NCBI RefSeq assembly: GCF_001707825.1 | Contig: NZ_LYBM01000053.1 | Location: 1-35,362, forward strand | Source of the DNA: Veronia pacifica | GTDB taxonomy: Bacteria; Pseudomonadota; Gammaproteobacteria; Enterobacterales; Vibrionaceae | Direction: 5' to 3' | DNA length: 35,362 nucleotides | In this document: positions 1 through 8,910 of the stretch, in pieces | How positions within the stretch are numbered: the first letter of the stretch is position 1 | How the letters are laid out: every line of letters starts with the position of its first letter | Notes under the pieces: generated by a model | Told to the model about the DNA's origin: nothing | The model's database searches: none | Seen by the model: only the letters and a program-made list of their open reading frames with translations | Made by a program: the position numbers and the translations under genes

Positions 1-1
1 A

Positions 2-25
2 CCAGCCTGAAAGGTATCAGGCTGG
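2..25 (-). terminator. Stem-loop after the BMP gene, probable terminator
   Basis: A perfect 9-bp stem (CCAGCCTGA at 2-10, TCAGGCTGG at 17-25, 6-base loop) lies 26 bases past the stop of the BMP-family gene. The T-tract that would prove rho-independent termination falls outside the window. A 10-base palindrome TCAGGCCTGA at 41-50 repeats part of the arm sequence. Confidence 0.6.
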
Positions 26-51
26 CTCTTAATGATTGAGTCAGGCCTGAC

Positions 52-1047
52 TTAGTAAGTACAGGCGTTGTTGCTGAAGTAGTCGTGAACGACAATTTTA
101 CCGTTAATGATATCATCACGAATCTGGCTGACTTTTGCTTCCATATTCGCGCTGACAAGTTTGCGGTTGTAATCATCCAGTGCCCAGTCTACTCCGCCCT
201 CTTTCAGACCAAGTGACTGAATGCCCGTTTCAAATGACCCACTTTTGCCATCGTTGAACGCGTTTTGTACAGCAACATCGACGCGTTTGACCATAGATGT
301 CAGCATGACACCCGGGTGGAGATAATTCTGGTTCGAGTCAACGCCAATAGCAAATTTGCCGCCATCTACCGCCGCCTGATAAACACCAACACCTGTGCCG
401 CCTGCAGCTGCGTACACAACGTCTACGCCTTTATCAAACTGTGATTTTGCCAGTTCTGCACCTTTGGTCGGGTTGTTCCACGCCGCTGGTGTGCTGCCTG
501 TCATATTCTGTACCACAGTTGCTGCACTGCTGGCATATTTCGCGCCTTGCTCGTAACCACACGCGAACTTGCGAATCAATGGGATATCCATACCACCGAC
601 AAAACCTACTTTGTCAGATTCGCTCTTCATCACCGCGAGGGCGCCAACAAGGAAGGAGCCCTCATGCTCTTTGAATACCACAGAGCGCACGTTTGGCAGA
701 TCGACCACTGCATCAATGATGACGAAGTTGGTTTTCGGGAATTGCTTCGCGACTTTTTCGACAATAGGCTGTTGTTGGAAACCAACAGCAACGATAGGAT
801 TGTGACCGCGCTGAGCCATCCGCAGCATGGCCTGTTCACGTTGTGCTTCATTGGTGATTTCAAATTCACCGTACTTAATGCCAGTCTCTTTCTTAAAGGC
901 TTCAGCACCAGTGTAAGCAGCCTGATTGAAAGACTTATCAAACTTACCGCCCATATCAAAAATGATCGAGGGCTTATATGCTGCATGTGCCGCCGCTGAC
1001 ATCATGCCCATGCTAATTGCCATAGCCAGAGTGGTGATTTTTTTCAT
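52..1047 (-). CDS. BMP-family ABC transporter substrate-binding protein (purine nucleoside type)
   Basis: The 331-residue protein opens with a clear Sec signal peptide (MKK..., hydrophobic core, AHAA cleavage region near residue 22). The mature part is a Med/PnrA/TmpC (Bmp) binding fold: early FDMGGKFDKSFNQ segment, a VGF strand near residue 90, and IGVDSNQN near residue 236, which in the family contacts the ligand. Such proteins bind purine nucleosides or related ligands in the periplasm and hand them to an ABC importer. No permease or ATPase is next to it. A Shine-Dalgarno GGGAG/AAGG precedes the ATG. The upstream neighbour on the same strand is a nuclease-fold enzyme, separated by a hairpin, so this gene probably has its own promoter. 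The family call is firm, the ligand is inferred. Confidence 0.9.
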   Translation of the reverse strand: MKKITTLAMAISMGMMSAAAHAAYKPSIIFDMGGKFDKSFNQAAYTGAEAFKKETGIKYGEFEITNEAQREQAMLRMAQRGHNPIVAVGFQQQPIVEKVAKQFPKTNFVIIDAVVDLPNVRSVVFKEHEGSFLVGALAVMKSESDKVGFVGGMDIPLIRKFACGYEQGAKYASSAATVVQNMTGSTPAAWNNPTKGAELAKSQFDKGVDVVYAAAGGTGVGVYQAAVDGGKFAIGVDSNQNYLHPGVMLTSMVKRVDVAVQNAFNDGKSGSFETGIQSLGLKEGGVDWALDDYNRKLVSANMEAKVSQIRDDIINGKIVVHDYFSNNACTY

Positions 1048-1166
1048 CCTTGTGACTCCCTTATGAGAAGTTATTAATCACACATTAAGAAAAGCTAGCA
1101 TCCGCCAGCCAAAGTCGTCGAAGATATTGTGCCTGTATTTCGGTTAATAGAATTAAACTGATTGAA

Positions 1167-1191
1167 TACTTTGTAGACTGATCACAAAGTA
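1167..1191 (-). terminator. Hairpin directly after the EEP-family gene
   Basis: An 8-bp perfect inverted repeat (TACTTTGT at 1167-1174, ACAAAGTA at 1184-1191) begins right after the TAG stop of the phosphatase-fold gene. The downstream T-run is weak, so it is either a poor intrinsic terminator or a 3'-end stabilising hairpin. Confidence 0.4.
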
Positions 1192-2277
1192 CTAGCCCAA
1201 ATTCAGGCTTTTCGGATCAATATCTACCCACACCAAGCGATGGTCGGAGCCATTTGTTGAGAAATCCGCTGTGCCATCCGCCTCTCTGGGTCGAGGTAAA
1301 TCATTAGCGCTCCACACTACACGACTATCAAGAGGTGAAATCTCTGCGGAGGGCAATATGTAGTCGAGGCGAAGACCAGATTCATGAGTCGCAAACGGAT
1401 TGCCTTTTGCAATCCTACCCGCATGTCTTTTGGCTCGATGGCTAGCGGGCACTAAATGGCCTGTTGCAGTCGCCTTATGAATCGCTGGATGCGTCAATAA
1501 CCGACCTATTTCTTCTCGATCCCCGTCGCCAAAGTACTGGTCTGCGTTAAGATCGCCAAGAATCACAAAAGGAGGTTCAATCGGGTCGCTACACTCACCG
1601 TCATCACACAGGTAATCTGCACCCTCTATCATGTCACGGATAAGCCTTAACTCGTCAGCATTACGAGAGTAATTACGCTTTTCATCCCCATCAAAAACTG
1701 GCGGTGTCGGGTGACAGGCAATCAACTTAATCCGGGTACCGCCGATATCAACAGGTATCATGACGTGGCTTTTGGACGAAATACGCTTCTGAGTTTCTAC
1801 CCACGCTGGATAATAATCTGCTGGCATTCGGTTTTTGGGCATACTTTGCCAAATTACCTTTTGCCAACTTCGAATCTCATCGGTACAGATAGGATAACGA
1901 CTGAGTAACGCAAACCCATATTGGCCATGATGAAAGCCATAGCCCTGAGCAAAGTCAGGCTGGTTCTTGACGTTATCTTTTTGTTTATAGGGTTTACCTG
2001 TGTTCACCGCTGGCTGATAAAAATAGGGATAATTTTCTTGCTGATCAGTTAAGTACTTCCGGAGAAACTGCTTGATCGTCCCGTCGTCCCCACCATCACC
2101 GCACTGATCCACCTCACAGAGCAGAAGAATATCCGGTGACGTAGCGGCGATGACACTGGCAATCTTTCGCAATCGCTCATCACCGCCAGTGCTTACCCGC
2201 TTCCTTACCTCTCCCTGAACAGAAGACGTCATTGCTACATTGTATTGTGCGATACGTAAAGCTTGCTTTGAATTCAA
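1192..2277 (-). CDS. Endonuclease/exonuclease/phosphatase (EEP) family protein
   Basis: This 361-residue protein carries the EEP (DNase I-like) landmarks: the first strand RIAQYNVAM near residue 8, the catalytic Glu in ILLLCEVD (Glu55), FVILGDLNADQ near residue 240 with the Asp/Asn pair, and GSDHRLVWVDI near the C-terminus with the catalytic Asp-His. The family hydrolyses phosphodiester or phosphomonoester bonds of nucleic acids, phospholipids or nucleotides. The substrate cannot be read here. There is no signal peptide, so it is probably cytoplasmic. The start is a TTG at 2277: no Shine-Dalgarno is strong, but the first core strand begins at residue 7, leaving no room for a later start. It reads toward the BMP gene but a hairpin separates them. 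Confidence 0.85.
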   Translation of the reverse strand: MNSKQALRIAQYNVAMTSSVQGEVRKRVSTGGDERLRKIASVIAATSPDILLLCEVDQCGDGGDDGTIKQFLRKYLTDQQENYPYFYQPAVNTGKPYKQKDNVKNQPDFAQGYGFHHGQYGFALLSRYPICTDEIRSWQKVIWQSMPKNRMPADYYPAWVETQKRISSKSHVMIPVDIGGTRIKLIACHPTPPVFDGDEKRNYSRNADELRLIRDMIEGADYLCDDGECSDPIEPPFVILGDLNADQYFGDGDREEIGRLLTHPAIHKATATGHLVPASHRAKRHAGRIAKGNPFATHESGLRLDYILPSAEISPLDSRVVWSANDLPRPREADGTADFSTNGSDHRLVWVDIDPKSLNLG

Positions 2278-2381
2278 ATCATTTCTTTATTCTGAGTAAC
2301 TTCACTTGCAGCATAGCGAAGTTACTCACTAACAAACAGATTAATCACGCTTTGCGGTGCAAAATAGATAACTGCAGATGT

Positions 2382-2879
2382 TTATGAAAGCACAGATGAA
2401 AGCGCCCTGCGGATACATCTCGCGTCTGGCTCAGCTCTGTGTAGAAAGGTAATATTTGACATGGCTTGAGTGAAATCCTCACGGCAAACACCATCAAAGT
2501 TACCCAACCAATGTCCCACCTCTTTGAGCGTGAAAGATGGACGCATATGGGCTGCGCGATATAAGCGCCCTAACCAAAATAAGTCCCATTGACTATCACA
2601 CAGTATATGGTCGTAACAAAACAGGTTTTCGTTCAGATGTCTGCACACTTTCTGGACAGGAATACCACGGCTTTCAAGCTCCGCCCGGCTTATGCCGTGT
2701 TCAAGACGCTCGGCGTTATCGTCCCACTGAACCCAGCTCTCAGAAGAGGAAAGAGGATCGATTAGCAGACTGTAACTGGTGCCATCAGGCAGGCTATATC
2801 CGACTTCAATCGGATAGGATTCATCACAAAGACCGGAAGATTCAAAATCGAGAGTTACCCACACAACAAATCCCTCCAT
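2382..2879 (-). CDS. DnaQ-like DEDDh 3'-5' exonuclease domain protein
   Basis: The 165-residue form has the three exonuclease motifs: ExoI as TLDFESSGL (Asp11, Glu13), an ExoII region around CDSQWDLFWLGRLY, and ExoIII as LHRAEPDAR, where His and Asp match the HxxxD signature of the DEDDh class. Members degrade single-stranded DNA or RNA, or proofread. As a short single-domain protein this could be an RNase T/oligoribonuclease-like trimming enzyme, but the target is unknown. The longest frame begins 11 codons earlier, at 2912, without a ribosome site. ATG 2879 is chosen because AGAGGTGA stands about 7 bases before it. Its relation to the EEP gene downstream is unclear (104-base gap). Confidence 0.8.
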   Translation of the reverse strand: MEGFVVWVTLDFESSGLCDESYPIEVGYSLPDGTSYSLLIDPLSSSESWVQWDDNAERLEHGISRAELESRGIPVQKVCRHLNENLFCYDHILCDSQWDLFWLGRLYRAAHMRPSFTLKEVGHWLGNFDGVCREDFTQAMSNITFLHRAEPDARCIRRALSSVLS

Positions 2880-3275
2880 GATTTCATCACCTCTTGCAGG
2901 TGCCGCTATCATTGATCATCAATGCTTGGCGATGGTGCTGTCTACACTGTCTACAGCAACCCTCGATTTCTATGTTAGATGGGATTTATCTGATTTCGTA
3001 CAATAAAGTAGGCTGAAGACATAACTTATCGGACATATTCTTTGTTGTAAGACACAGACTCAAACCAAAGCCAATAAGACTGCACTAATTTATAAACAAC
3101 CCCGACATCCGTGTTGTGCTTACTGATAGTTCCACGAACACTAATCCCTCTTTTCTTACCACAAATTCTCAGTAACAACCTAAAGAGACTAAATCGCCAT
3201 CACCAATAATGAATTGAAGATCACTGCCTTGTCAGTCAAAATGGACAAAATTGACGCGGATGGTTAGGAAAGATA
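2880..3275. other. Intergenic region between divergent exonuclease and mgsA genes
   Basis: About 395 bases without a convincing gene. It must contain both divergent promoters. The only clear structure is a perfect 7-1-7 palindrome CATTGAT-C-ATCAATG at 2910-2924, just upstream of the exonuclease ribosome site, a plausible regulator-binding site. Nothing else stands out. Confidence 0.5.
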
Positions 3276-3731
3276 ATGAAATCAACGGTTAGAGTTATTC
3301 AAGAAAAAAAACAAATCGCTCTGGTAGCGCATGACAATTGCAAAAAGCACTTGCTGGAATGGGTAAAAACACACGAGGACGAATTGAGCCGTCATGAACT
3401 TTATGCCACGGGCACAACTGGTAATATCATTTCGAAAAGCACCTCTCTTGCTATCCATCCAATGATTAGCGGACCGCTGGGCGGAGACCAACAACTCGGG
3501 GCGATGATCAGTGAGAAGAGAATCGATATGATGGTATTCTTCTGGGATCCACTGACGTCAGTACCTCATGACCCTGATGTAAAAGCCCTACTCAGGATTT
3601 CAGCGGTTTGGAATATTCCTGTTGCCTTTAACAGAGCCAGTGCCGACTTTATGATTAAATCCCCACTAATATCACAGGCCTCTGAGATAGTTATACCTGA
3701 TTACGACGCCTATCTCGCTGAACGTCTATAA
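3276..3731 (+). CDS. mgsA: Methylglyoxal synthase
   Basis: This enzyme converts dihydroxyacetone phosphate to methylglyoxal and phosphate in the cytoplasm, a bypass that relieves sugar-phosphate stress. The 151-residue length matches the family. The active-site residues sit at the Escherichia coli numbers: His19-Asp20 (LVAHD), the ATGTTG phosphate loop, Asp71 in GPLGGDQQ, His98 and Asp101 in VPHDPD, followed by VKALLR and VWNIPVAFN. The ATG is preceded by GGTTAGGAAAG. It is followed after 75 bases by an oxidoreductase gene on the same strand. Co-transcription is possible but no functional link is obvious. Confidence 0.97.
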   Translation: MKSTVRVIQEKKQIALVAHDNCKKHLLEWVKTHEDELSRHELYATGTTGNIISKSTSLAIHPMISGPLGGDQQLGAMISEKRIDMMVFFWDPLTSVPHDPDVKALLRISAVWNIPVAFNRASADFMIKSPLISQASEIVIPDYDAYLAERL

Positions 3732-3806
3732 TGCCGGAAACTGTTACTGTCAGATGAGTGTGTCGCCGATTTTTCTCCTGACAGAACAACAAGGGAGGAA
3801 CGTAGG

Positions 3807-4787
3807 ATGAAAGCTTGGCAACTCGTCAGCCCAGACGGACTCGACAGTCTGCAACTCGGTGATACCTCTGAACCCACGATGTCAGATAATGATGTCATTG
3901 TTGATATTCACGCGATTGCGCTTAACCACTTTGACTACAAATTGGCGTCATGGGGCTATGCGACATGGGAGTACCCACAGACAATAGGGACAGATTTGTC
4001 AGGCGTCGTCATTGCGTGCGGTAAAAATGTGAGCCGTTTCAGTCCCGGTGATAAGGTTTGCGCTTTTGCTGATCCGCGCACGTCGGGCGCATTTGCTGAA
4101 CAAATTGCCGTTGAACAACATTGTCTGGCCCGTGTGCCAGATAACGTCACTCATGCCGCTGCTGCTGCGATAGCCAATGTTGGACTCACCGCCTGTCACA
4201 CCTTGCTTAATAAGTTAAAGCTTAATTCAGGTGACGCACTGATCATTAACGGCGCTGCTGGTGGAGTGGGTGCGGTTGCCACTCAGTTAGCCAAGATGAA
4301 TCGGCTGCGGGTGATCGCAATTGATGCAGGTAAACACCGCCAGAAATTGCTCTCTTTAGGCGCTGATTGCGTGCTTGATTATCAGCATGACAATATTGCG
4401 ATGGAAGTGATGCATGAAACACAAGGGGCAATGGCCGATGCACTCATCGACTGTGTAGCGTCAAAGAAAGCAGGTGCCTATGCATCTTTATTACGATATG
4501 ACGGTCAACTGGCATCGGTTTCTGAGTCATTGGGAGAGGTGCCAGTGATAGCAGCAATGCGTGGCCTTACTATCCATGAAATTTCTCTCAGTGGCGTTTA
4601 TGCTCATGGATTACGGGAGCACAGAGAAATACTTATCGACAACTTCCATACCTTACTCAACCATATATCATCAGGTAAGCTTGATCCCGGCATTACAGAA
4701 TATATAGCGTTTGAACAACTGAAAGATGGGTTGGAAAAAATACGACAAGGTCAATCTACCGGTAAGATCGTCGTTACGGTCAGGTAA
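3807..4787 (+). CDS. MDR-superfamily NADPH-dependent oxidoreductase (quinone-reductase type)
   Basis: A 326-residue medium-chain dehydrogenase/reductase. The N-terminal GroES-like domain (residues 1-120) includes ALNHFDYKL and IGTDLSGVVIACGKNVSRFSPGDKVCAF. The Rossmann domain carries GAAGGVGAVATQLAK (near residue 150). The cysteine/histidine zinc ligands of classical alcohol dehydrogenases are absent, placing it in the zinc-free quinone oxidoreductase branch, which usually uses NADPH to reduce quinones or enones. The C-terminal KLDPGITEYIAFEQL...GQSTGKIVVTV is typical. A strong site (GGGAGG) precedes the ATG. It might help with reactive carbonyls given mgsA upstream, but that is only inference. 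Confidence 0.88.
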   Translation: MKAWQLVSPDGLDSLQLGDTSEPTMSDNDVIVDIHAIALNHFDYKLASWGYATWEYPQTIGTDLSGVVIACGKNVSRFSPGDKVCAFADPRTSGAFAEQIAVEQHCLARVPDNVTHAAAAAIANVGLTACHTLLNKLKLNSGDALIINGAAGGVGAVATQLAKMNRLRVIAIDAGKHRQKLLSLGADCVLDYQHDNIAMEVMHETQGAMADALIDCVASKKAGAYASLLRYDGQLASVSESLGEVPVIAAMRGLTIHEISLSGVYAHGLREHREILIDNFHTLLNHISSGKLDPGITEYIAFEQLKDGLEKIRQGQSTGKIVVTVR

Positions 4788-4902
4788 AAAACACCCTTCC
4801 CTCACCATGTGAAGACATTGACGTCTAACGTACAGTAAACGGTATGTAGTGCGTTTTTCGACTGGATAAAACAGCATCACCTCTAAAGATACAGGACATA
4901 AA

Positions 4903-5598
4903 TTGCAATATATCAAGATTCGAGATGCAATCGCAGAACAGGTTTCTTCTGGTGCGCTGGCTGCTGGACACAAGCTGCCATCAGAGCGAAAACTTGCCGA
5001 AACATTTGCCACTACCCGAGTAACATTACGAGAAGCTCTCTCGCTACTTGAAGCGGATGGGGTGATTTATCGCGAAGAGAGACGGGGTTGGTTTATCTCG
5101 CATTGCCCGCTTCGCTACGATCCATCATTCGATCCGGACTTGCTCGAAATATGTCACAAGGCAGGACGATCGGGTGCCATATCTCTTATCTCCCACCAGC
5201 ACAAACTTGCTGATAAAAACGCAACCCAAATGTTAAACCTACTGGCATTCAGTGATGTTCTGACCTTTGATCAATTGCTCTCTGTCGATGGCAGGCCCGT
5301 TGCAAAGGTAATTAACACGGTTCGGGATGATAGTCTTGGGCAAGTGAGTGAATCAATCCTTGCATCGCCTTTAAAGCGGATCCTCATCGAGCAGGCAAAA
5401 GAATCAATCACGCTGGAAAGCTATAAAATATCGGTTTCCAGCCTGAATGATAAAAATGCTTCTCATCTGCGTGCATCCGTCGGTAGCCCGGTACTATTAA
5501 TCGAAAAGCGTTATGCTACTGAAAATAAGCAAAAAATAGCTTACAGTTTTGAATTCTGGCGCCATGATGCGGTTGAGGTTGGCAGCAGTCGCTTTTAA
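4903..5598 (+). CDS. GntR-family regulator with UTRA effector domain, PhnR-like
   Basis: The 231-residue protein has an N-terminal winged helix (YIKIRDAIAEQVSSGALAAG, then LPSERKLAETF and TRVTLREALSLLEADGVI) followed by a UTRA ligand-binding domain. The segment YREERRGWFIS with a nearby RYDP resembles, from memory, the PhnR branch associated with 2-aminoethylphosphonate use. No phosphonate genes are in the window, so the target may be elsewhere or different. The start is a TTG at 4903 with AGGA six bases before it. No earlier in-frame start would keep the usual GntR N-terminus better. It converges with the tetR gene with only three bases between the stops. Confidence 0.82.
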   Translation: MQYIKIRDAIAEQVSSGALAAGHKLPSERKLAETFATTRVTLREALSLLEADGVIYREERRGWFISHCPLRYDPSFDPDLLEICHKAGRSGAISLISHQHKLADKNATQMLNLLAFSDVLTFDQLLSVDGRPVAKVINTVRDDSLGQVSESILASPLKRILIEQAKESITLESYKISVSSLNDKNASHLRASVGSPVLLIEKRYATENKQKIAYSFEFWRHDAVEVGSSRF

Positions 5599-5601
5599 GA
5601 C

Positions 5602-6219
5602 TTAATCAAGCGCACCATTTTGTGGGTTAAATAACCGAAGAAGCGTTTTGGTATTACCGGAGAAATCAATTGGGTAATCGAGATCATACATAGTGTGAAC
5701 ACCCACAGAAAGATAAAGCAGCAAAGACGATATCTGCCCAGCATCCAGGTCTTTGCGAATAAGCCCCTTACCCTGACTCAATTCAATGATTCTCTGAATT
5801 CGCTCCATACTGGTTTGCATGATTTTCAGATATGCCTTGCGAATACGTTCAGATCGACTGCACATCTCCAACAATTGATGCGGCCTCAAACCTGATTCTT
5901 TCGATACGGGGTAACGACCGTCACAAAGGTCTGCTACAAACTTTAATACGAGGTTAGAGAGCTCTTTTTCATTGCTCAGTATCCCTGAGCCAAAGAGATT
6001 ATCAAGCCAGGTGTTAACTTCGCGCTCGACGACTTCCATTTGCAGCTCTTCCCGATTTTTGAAGTGAACATAAAAAGCACCTCTTGAGTATCCGGCATGC
6101 GCGCATAGTTCATCGAGACTGACATTCAATCCTTTCGTCGGGAATAGCATTATCGCTGAACGCACTAATGCCTCTTTGCTGGCTTTTTTAGCTTCGTGCC
6201 TTTTATTTTTCACATTCAT
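5602..6219 (-). CDS. TetR/AcrR-family transcriptional repressor
   Basis: A 205-residue regulator with a typical TetR N-terminal helix-turn-helix: AIMLFPTKGLNVSLDELCAHAGYSRGAFYVHFKNREEL at about residues 22-60. The C-terminal part is helical and ligand-binding, without a recognisable inducer class. It is divergent from the SDR-monooxygenase pair, with 137 bases between starts that hold a perfect 18-bp inverted repeat. It is therefore probably the local repressor and also controls itself. AGGGG stands four to five bases before the ATG. Confidence 0.9.
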   Translation of the reverse strand: MNVKNKRHEAKKASKEALVRSAIMLFPTKGLNVSLDELCAHAGYSRGAFYVHFKNREELQMEVVEREVNTWLDNLFGSGILSNEKELSNLVLKFVADLCDGRYPVSKESGLRPHQLLEMCSRSERIRKAYLKIMQTSMERIQRIIELSQGKGLIRKDLDAGQISSLLLYLSVGVHTMYDLDYPIDFSGNTKTLLRLFNPQNGALD

Positions 6220-6260
6220 TTAACCCCTATACGCTTTTTTCCACTCTACCAGTCAATTAT

Positions 6261-6289
6261 TTGACATACCACTTGGTATGTGAATAAAT
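6261..6289 (+). promoter_or_regulatory. Promoter with overlapping TetR-type operator
   Basis: ACATACCA (6264-6271), a CT centre and TGGTATGT (6274-6281) form a perfect inverted repeat of the size TetR dimers bind. It overlaps a consensus -35 hexamer TTGACA at 6261-6266 for the SDR operon. A poor -10 (ATAAAT, 6284-6289) follows at 17 bases. Repressor binding here would block RNA polymerase. The opposite strand has TTGACT at 6256-6251 as a possible -35 for tetR. Confidence 0.72.
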
Positions 6290-6356
6290 GCTCATACCCC
6301 TAATTTACATCATCGTAACAGACTCGCAGTCATAAATATTATAAGGAAGTTGAATC

Positions 6357-7397
6357 ATGACAGTGTTAGTCACAGGCGCAGCGGGCTTTATAGGTAGTCA
6401 CATAGTCCGTCAGCTCCTTAAGAAAAACTATCAGGTCAGAGCAATGCATTTGCCAAATGAAAACCTTGCCAATCTGCAAGGGCTTCCTGTTGAGACAATG
6501 TCTGCTGATATTACTGACCTTGAGTCTCTTAAGATCGCTATGTACAACTGTGACTACGTCATTCACGCTGCAGCAATTTATAAACTTTGGTTGCCTGAAC
6601 CCGAAAAAATGGACAGGGTAAACATTCAGGGAACAAAAAACGTGCTCCAGCTTGCAAAACAACTCGGCGTGAAACGTGTGGTATTTACCAGCTCAATCGC
6701 TCGGTTCGCTGGTCAGGGTACGGGTATAAATGCAACGGAAAGCAGTCCATTTGCTTTGGGTCCGGCACGAAATCCCTACCCAATATCAAAAGCTGCCGCT
6801 CATGAACTTGCTGTTGAAGCGGCAAAAAATGGTCAGGATGTTGTGATATGTGCACCGACAGGTCCAATAGGGCCTGGCGATGTAGCACCAACACCCACGG
6901 GCAGATTTATTCTCGCTTTTGCGAGGATGCCCATTGTCGCAGTCCCTGACATTTCAATTAATTTCGCTGATGTCCGCGATATTGCCGAAGGCCATGTACT
7001 GGCAATGGAGAAGGGAATCAGCGGAGAAAGTTATCTTCTCGGTCATCAAAATCTTACTATCAGGCAACTCGCAGAGACGCTATCTGAGCTAATAGGAGTG
7101 AGAAAGCCTGTTGTATGGGTACCTTTTGCGGTCTCCTCCTTGTGGTCACACATGCCCCTTCTATACAGCCAAATCGTTAGTCGAAAAGATCCATTTGTGA
7201 CGCCATGTGCGATTCATATTGCGAAACTTGGTTTAATGGCAGACTGCAGCAAGGCTGTTTGCGAGTTAGGGTTGCCGCAATCCCCCATCAAAACAGCAGT
7301 TGCTGACGCTCTAATTTGGTTCGCGCAGCAAGGCTTCATTCAAAACCCACGGTTAAAGAGTCGTATCGAGGAGATTCAAACCACCCTATACGGTTAA
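6357..7397 (+). CDS. Extended SDR: NAD(P)-dependent epimerase/reductase
   Basis: A 346-residue extended short-chain dehydrogenase. The nucleotide loop is VLVTGAAGFIGSHIVRQL at the very N-terminus, DYVIHAAA lies near residue 63, VVFTSSIA near 108, and YPISK carries the catalytic Tyr and Lys. The closest families are dihydroflavonol-4-reductase-like and HpnA-like enzymes, which reduce a carbonyl or act on a sugar or sterol-like substrate. The partner downstream is a Baeyer-Villiger-type monooxygenase whose ribosome site (AAGGA) overlaps this gene's stop, so the two are surely co-translated. Together they suggest ketone/alcohol interconversion followed by oxygen insertion. AAGGAAG six bases before the ATG fixes the start. 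Confidence 0.87.
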   Translation: MTVLVTGAAGFIGSHIVRQLLKKNYQVRAMHLPNENLANLQGLPVETMSADITDLESLKIAMYNCDYVIHAAAIYKLWLPEPEKMDRVNIQGTKNVLQLAKQLGVKRVVFTSSIARFAGQGTGINATESSPFALGPARNPYPISKAAAHELAVEAAKNGQDVVICAPTGPIGPGDVAPTPTGRFILAFARMPIVAVPDISINFADVRDIAEGHVLAMEKGISGESYLLGHQNLTIRQLAETLSELIGVRKPVVWVPFAVSSLWSHMPLLYSQIVSRKDPFVTPCAIHIAKLGLMADCSKAVCELGLPQSPIKTAVADALIWFAQQGFIQNPRLKSRIEEIQTTLYG

Positions 7398-7405
7398 GGA
7401 ACAGT

Positions 7406-8887
7406 ATGACAGACACAATTTGTACCACAGATACGCTGATCATTGGTTCTGGCATCTCAGGCGTCGGCGCGGCGATAAGAATGTTGGACAAGGGCATGTC
7501 AGACTTTGTTATTTTGGAAAAGTTTGAAGATATAGGCGGTACATGGCGCGACAACACGTATCCTGGCTGTGAGTGCGATGTCCCGTCTGCACTCTACTCC
7601 TATTCTTTTGAACCAAACCCACGCTGGAGTCAGGTCTTTGCCGGGCAGAAAGAAATTTTTGACTATGTAAAAGCCACAGCAGAAAAATACAACGTGATCC
7701 CTAAAATTCGCTTTGGTGTTGAGGTACATAAAGGCCAATGGAACGAAGAAGAATCTCTGTGGCACGTTAAAACCAGTAAAGGCTTGTATAAGGCTCGCAA
7801 GGTCGTCTCTTGTGTCGGCTATTTGCACGAGCCAATTATTCCTGACCTACCCGGTCTCTCTGATTTTGAAGGAGAGGTATTTCACAGCGCCCGCTGGCGA
7901 CATGATTTGGATTTGACGGGTAAGAGGGTCGCTGTAATTGGCACGGGAGCTTCTGCAATTCAGTTTGTTCCTAAAATCCAACCGCAAGCCAAGGAGCTGT
8001 ATGTCTTCCAACGTTCACCGCAATGGCTCTTGCCAAAAATTAACCTAAGGATACCCGCTTTCGCACAAAAGCTGCTCAGCGTGAAACCTGTTCACTCAGC
8101 TTTCAGGGCCATGTTATATGGCGGAATGGAACTTTTCGGTGTTGGGTTCAGACACCCGTGGATAATGCGTCAAATTCAGCGTTTGGGTAAGTTTCATATC
8201 AAGCGACAAATCAAAGACCCTGAACTTCAGAAAAAAGTCACCCCAAACTATATTCTCGGCTGCAAGCGGGTACTGCTTTCCAACAGTTATTATCCTGCTC
8301 TGGCTCAAGATAACGTTGATGTCATGGCGACGGGCGTGAAGGAAATTCGTGGCAACACTGTGGTGGGTGAAAATGGTGAGCAATGCGAGGTGGACGTCAT
8401 CATTTTCGGCACAGGATTTTATGTGAGCGATATCCCCGTTGCCGACAAGATCACTGGAGCATCAGGATTGACACTGGCTGATATATGGAAAGGCAGCCCA
8501 GAGGCCTATCTCGGCACAACCTGTCATGATTTCCCTAACTGTTTCGTCATTCTGGGTCCAAATCTAGCTATCGGACACAATTCAGCCTTTATCATCATCG
8601 AAGCCCAGTTAAATTATGTCATTGGTGCGCTTGAAGAAATGCGAAGACGCAACGTTGACAGATTGGAAGTGAACGCAAAGGCACAAAGAGAATACAACCA
8701 ACGTGTTCAACGAGACCTCAAAGGTACCGTCTGGAATACAGGAGGATGTACCAGCTACTACCTTGACGTTAACGGAAAAAATAGTGTCGGTTTCCCTTGG
8801 AGCACGCTGAAGCTGAAGGAGCTTCTACAGCATTTTGACACTCAATCGTACAAACTTTCAAAAACATCAGATGACGGTGCAAAGTAA
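7406..8887 (+). CDS. Flavin-containing monooxygenase, Baeyer-Villiger type
   Basis: The 493-residue protein has two Rossmann motifs, GSGISGVGAAIRM (FAD, near residue 15) and GTGASAIQFVP (NADPH, near 180). Between them is the type I Baeyer-Villiger fingerprint in the form FEGEVFHSARW (FxGxxxHxxxW). The residue after the Trp is Arg, where the consensus has Pro or Asp. GGTWRDNTYPGCECDVPS is also characteristic. The expected reaction is NADPH- and O2-dependent oxidation of a ketone to an ester or lactone. The reading frame extends back to 7316, but ATG 7406 has AAGGA at the right distance and the following residues match the family start. The paired SDR could make or consume its ketone substrate. 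A strong terminator follows. Confidence 0.9.
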   Translation: MTDTICTTDTLIIGSGISGVGAAIRMLDKGMSDFVILEKFEDIGGTWRDNTYPGCECDVPSALYSYSFEPNPRWSQVFAGQKEIFDYVKATAEKYNVIPKIRFGVEVHKGQWNEEESLWHVKTSKGLYKARKVVSCVGYLHEPIIPDLPGLSDFEGEVFHSARWRHDLDLTGKRVAVIGTGASAIQFVPKIQPQAKELYVFQRSPQWLLPKINLRIPAFAQKLLSVKPVHSAFRAMLYGGMELFGVGFRHPWIMRQIQRLGKFHIKRQIKDPELQKKVTPNYILGCKRVLLSNSYYPALAQDNVDVMATGVKEIRGNTVVGENGEQCEVDVIIFGTGFYVSDIPVADKITGASGLTLADIWKGSPEAYLGTTCHDFPNCFVILGPNLAIGHNSAFIIIEAQLNYVIGALEEMRRRNVDRLEVNAKAQREYNQRVQRDLKGTVWNTGGCTSYYLDVNGKNSVGFPWSTLKLKELLQHFDTQSYKLSKTSDDGAK

Positions 8888-8910
8888 AAGCCACATCGTT
8901 AATAAAAACC

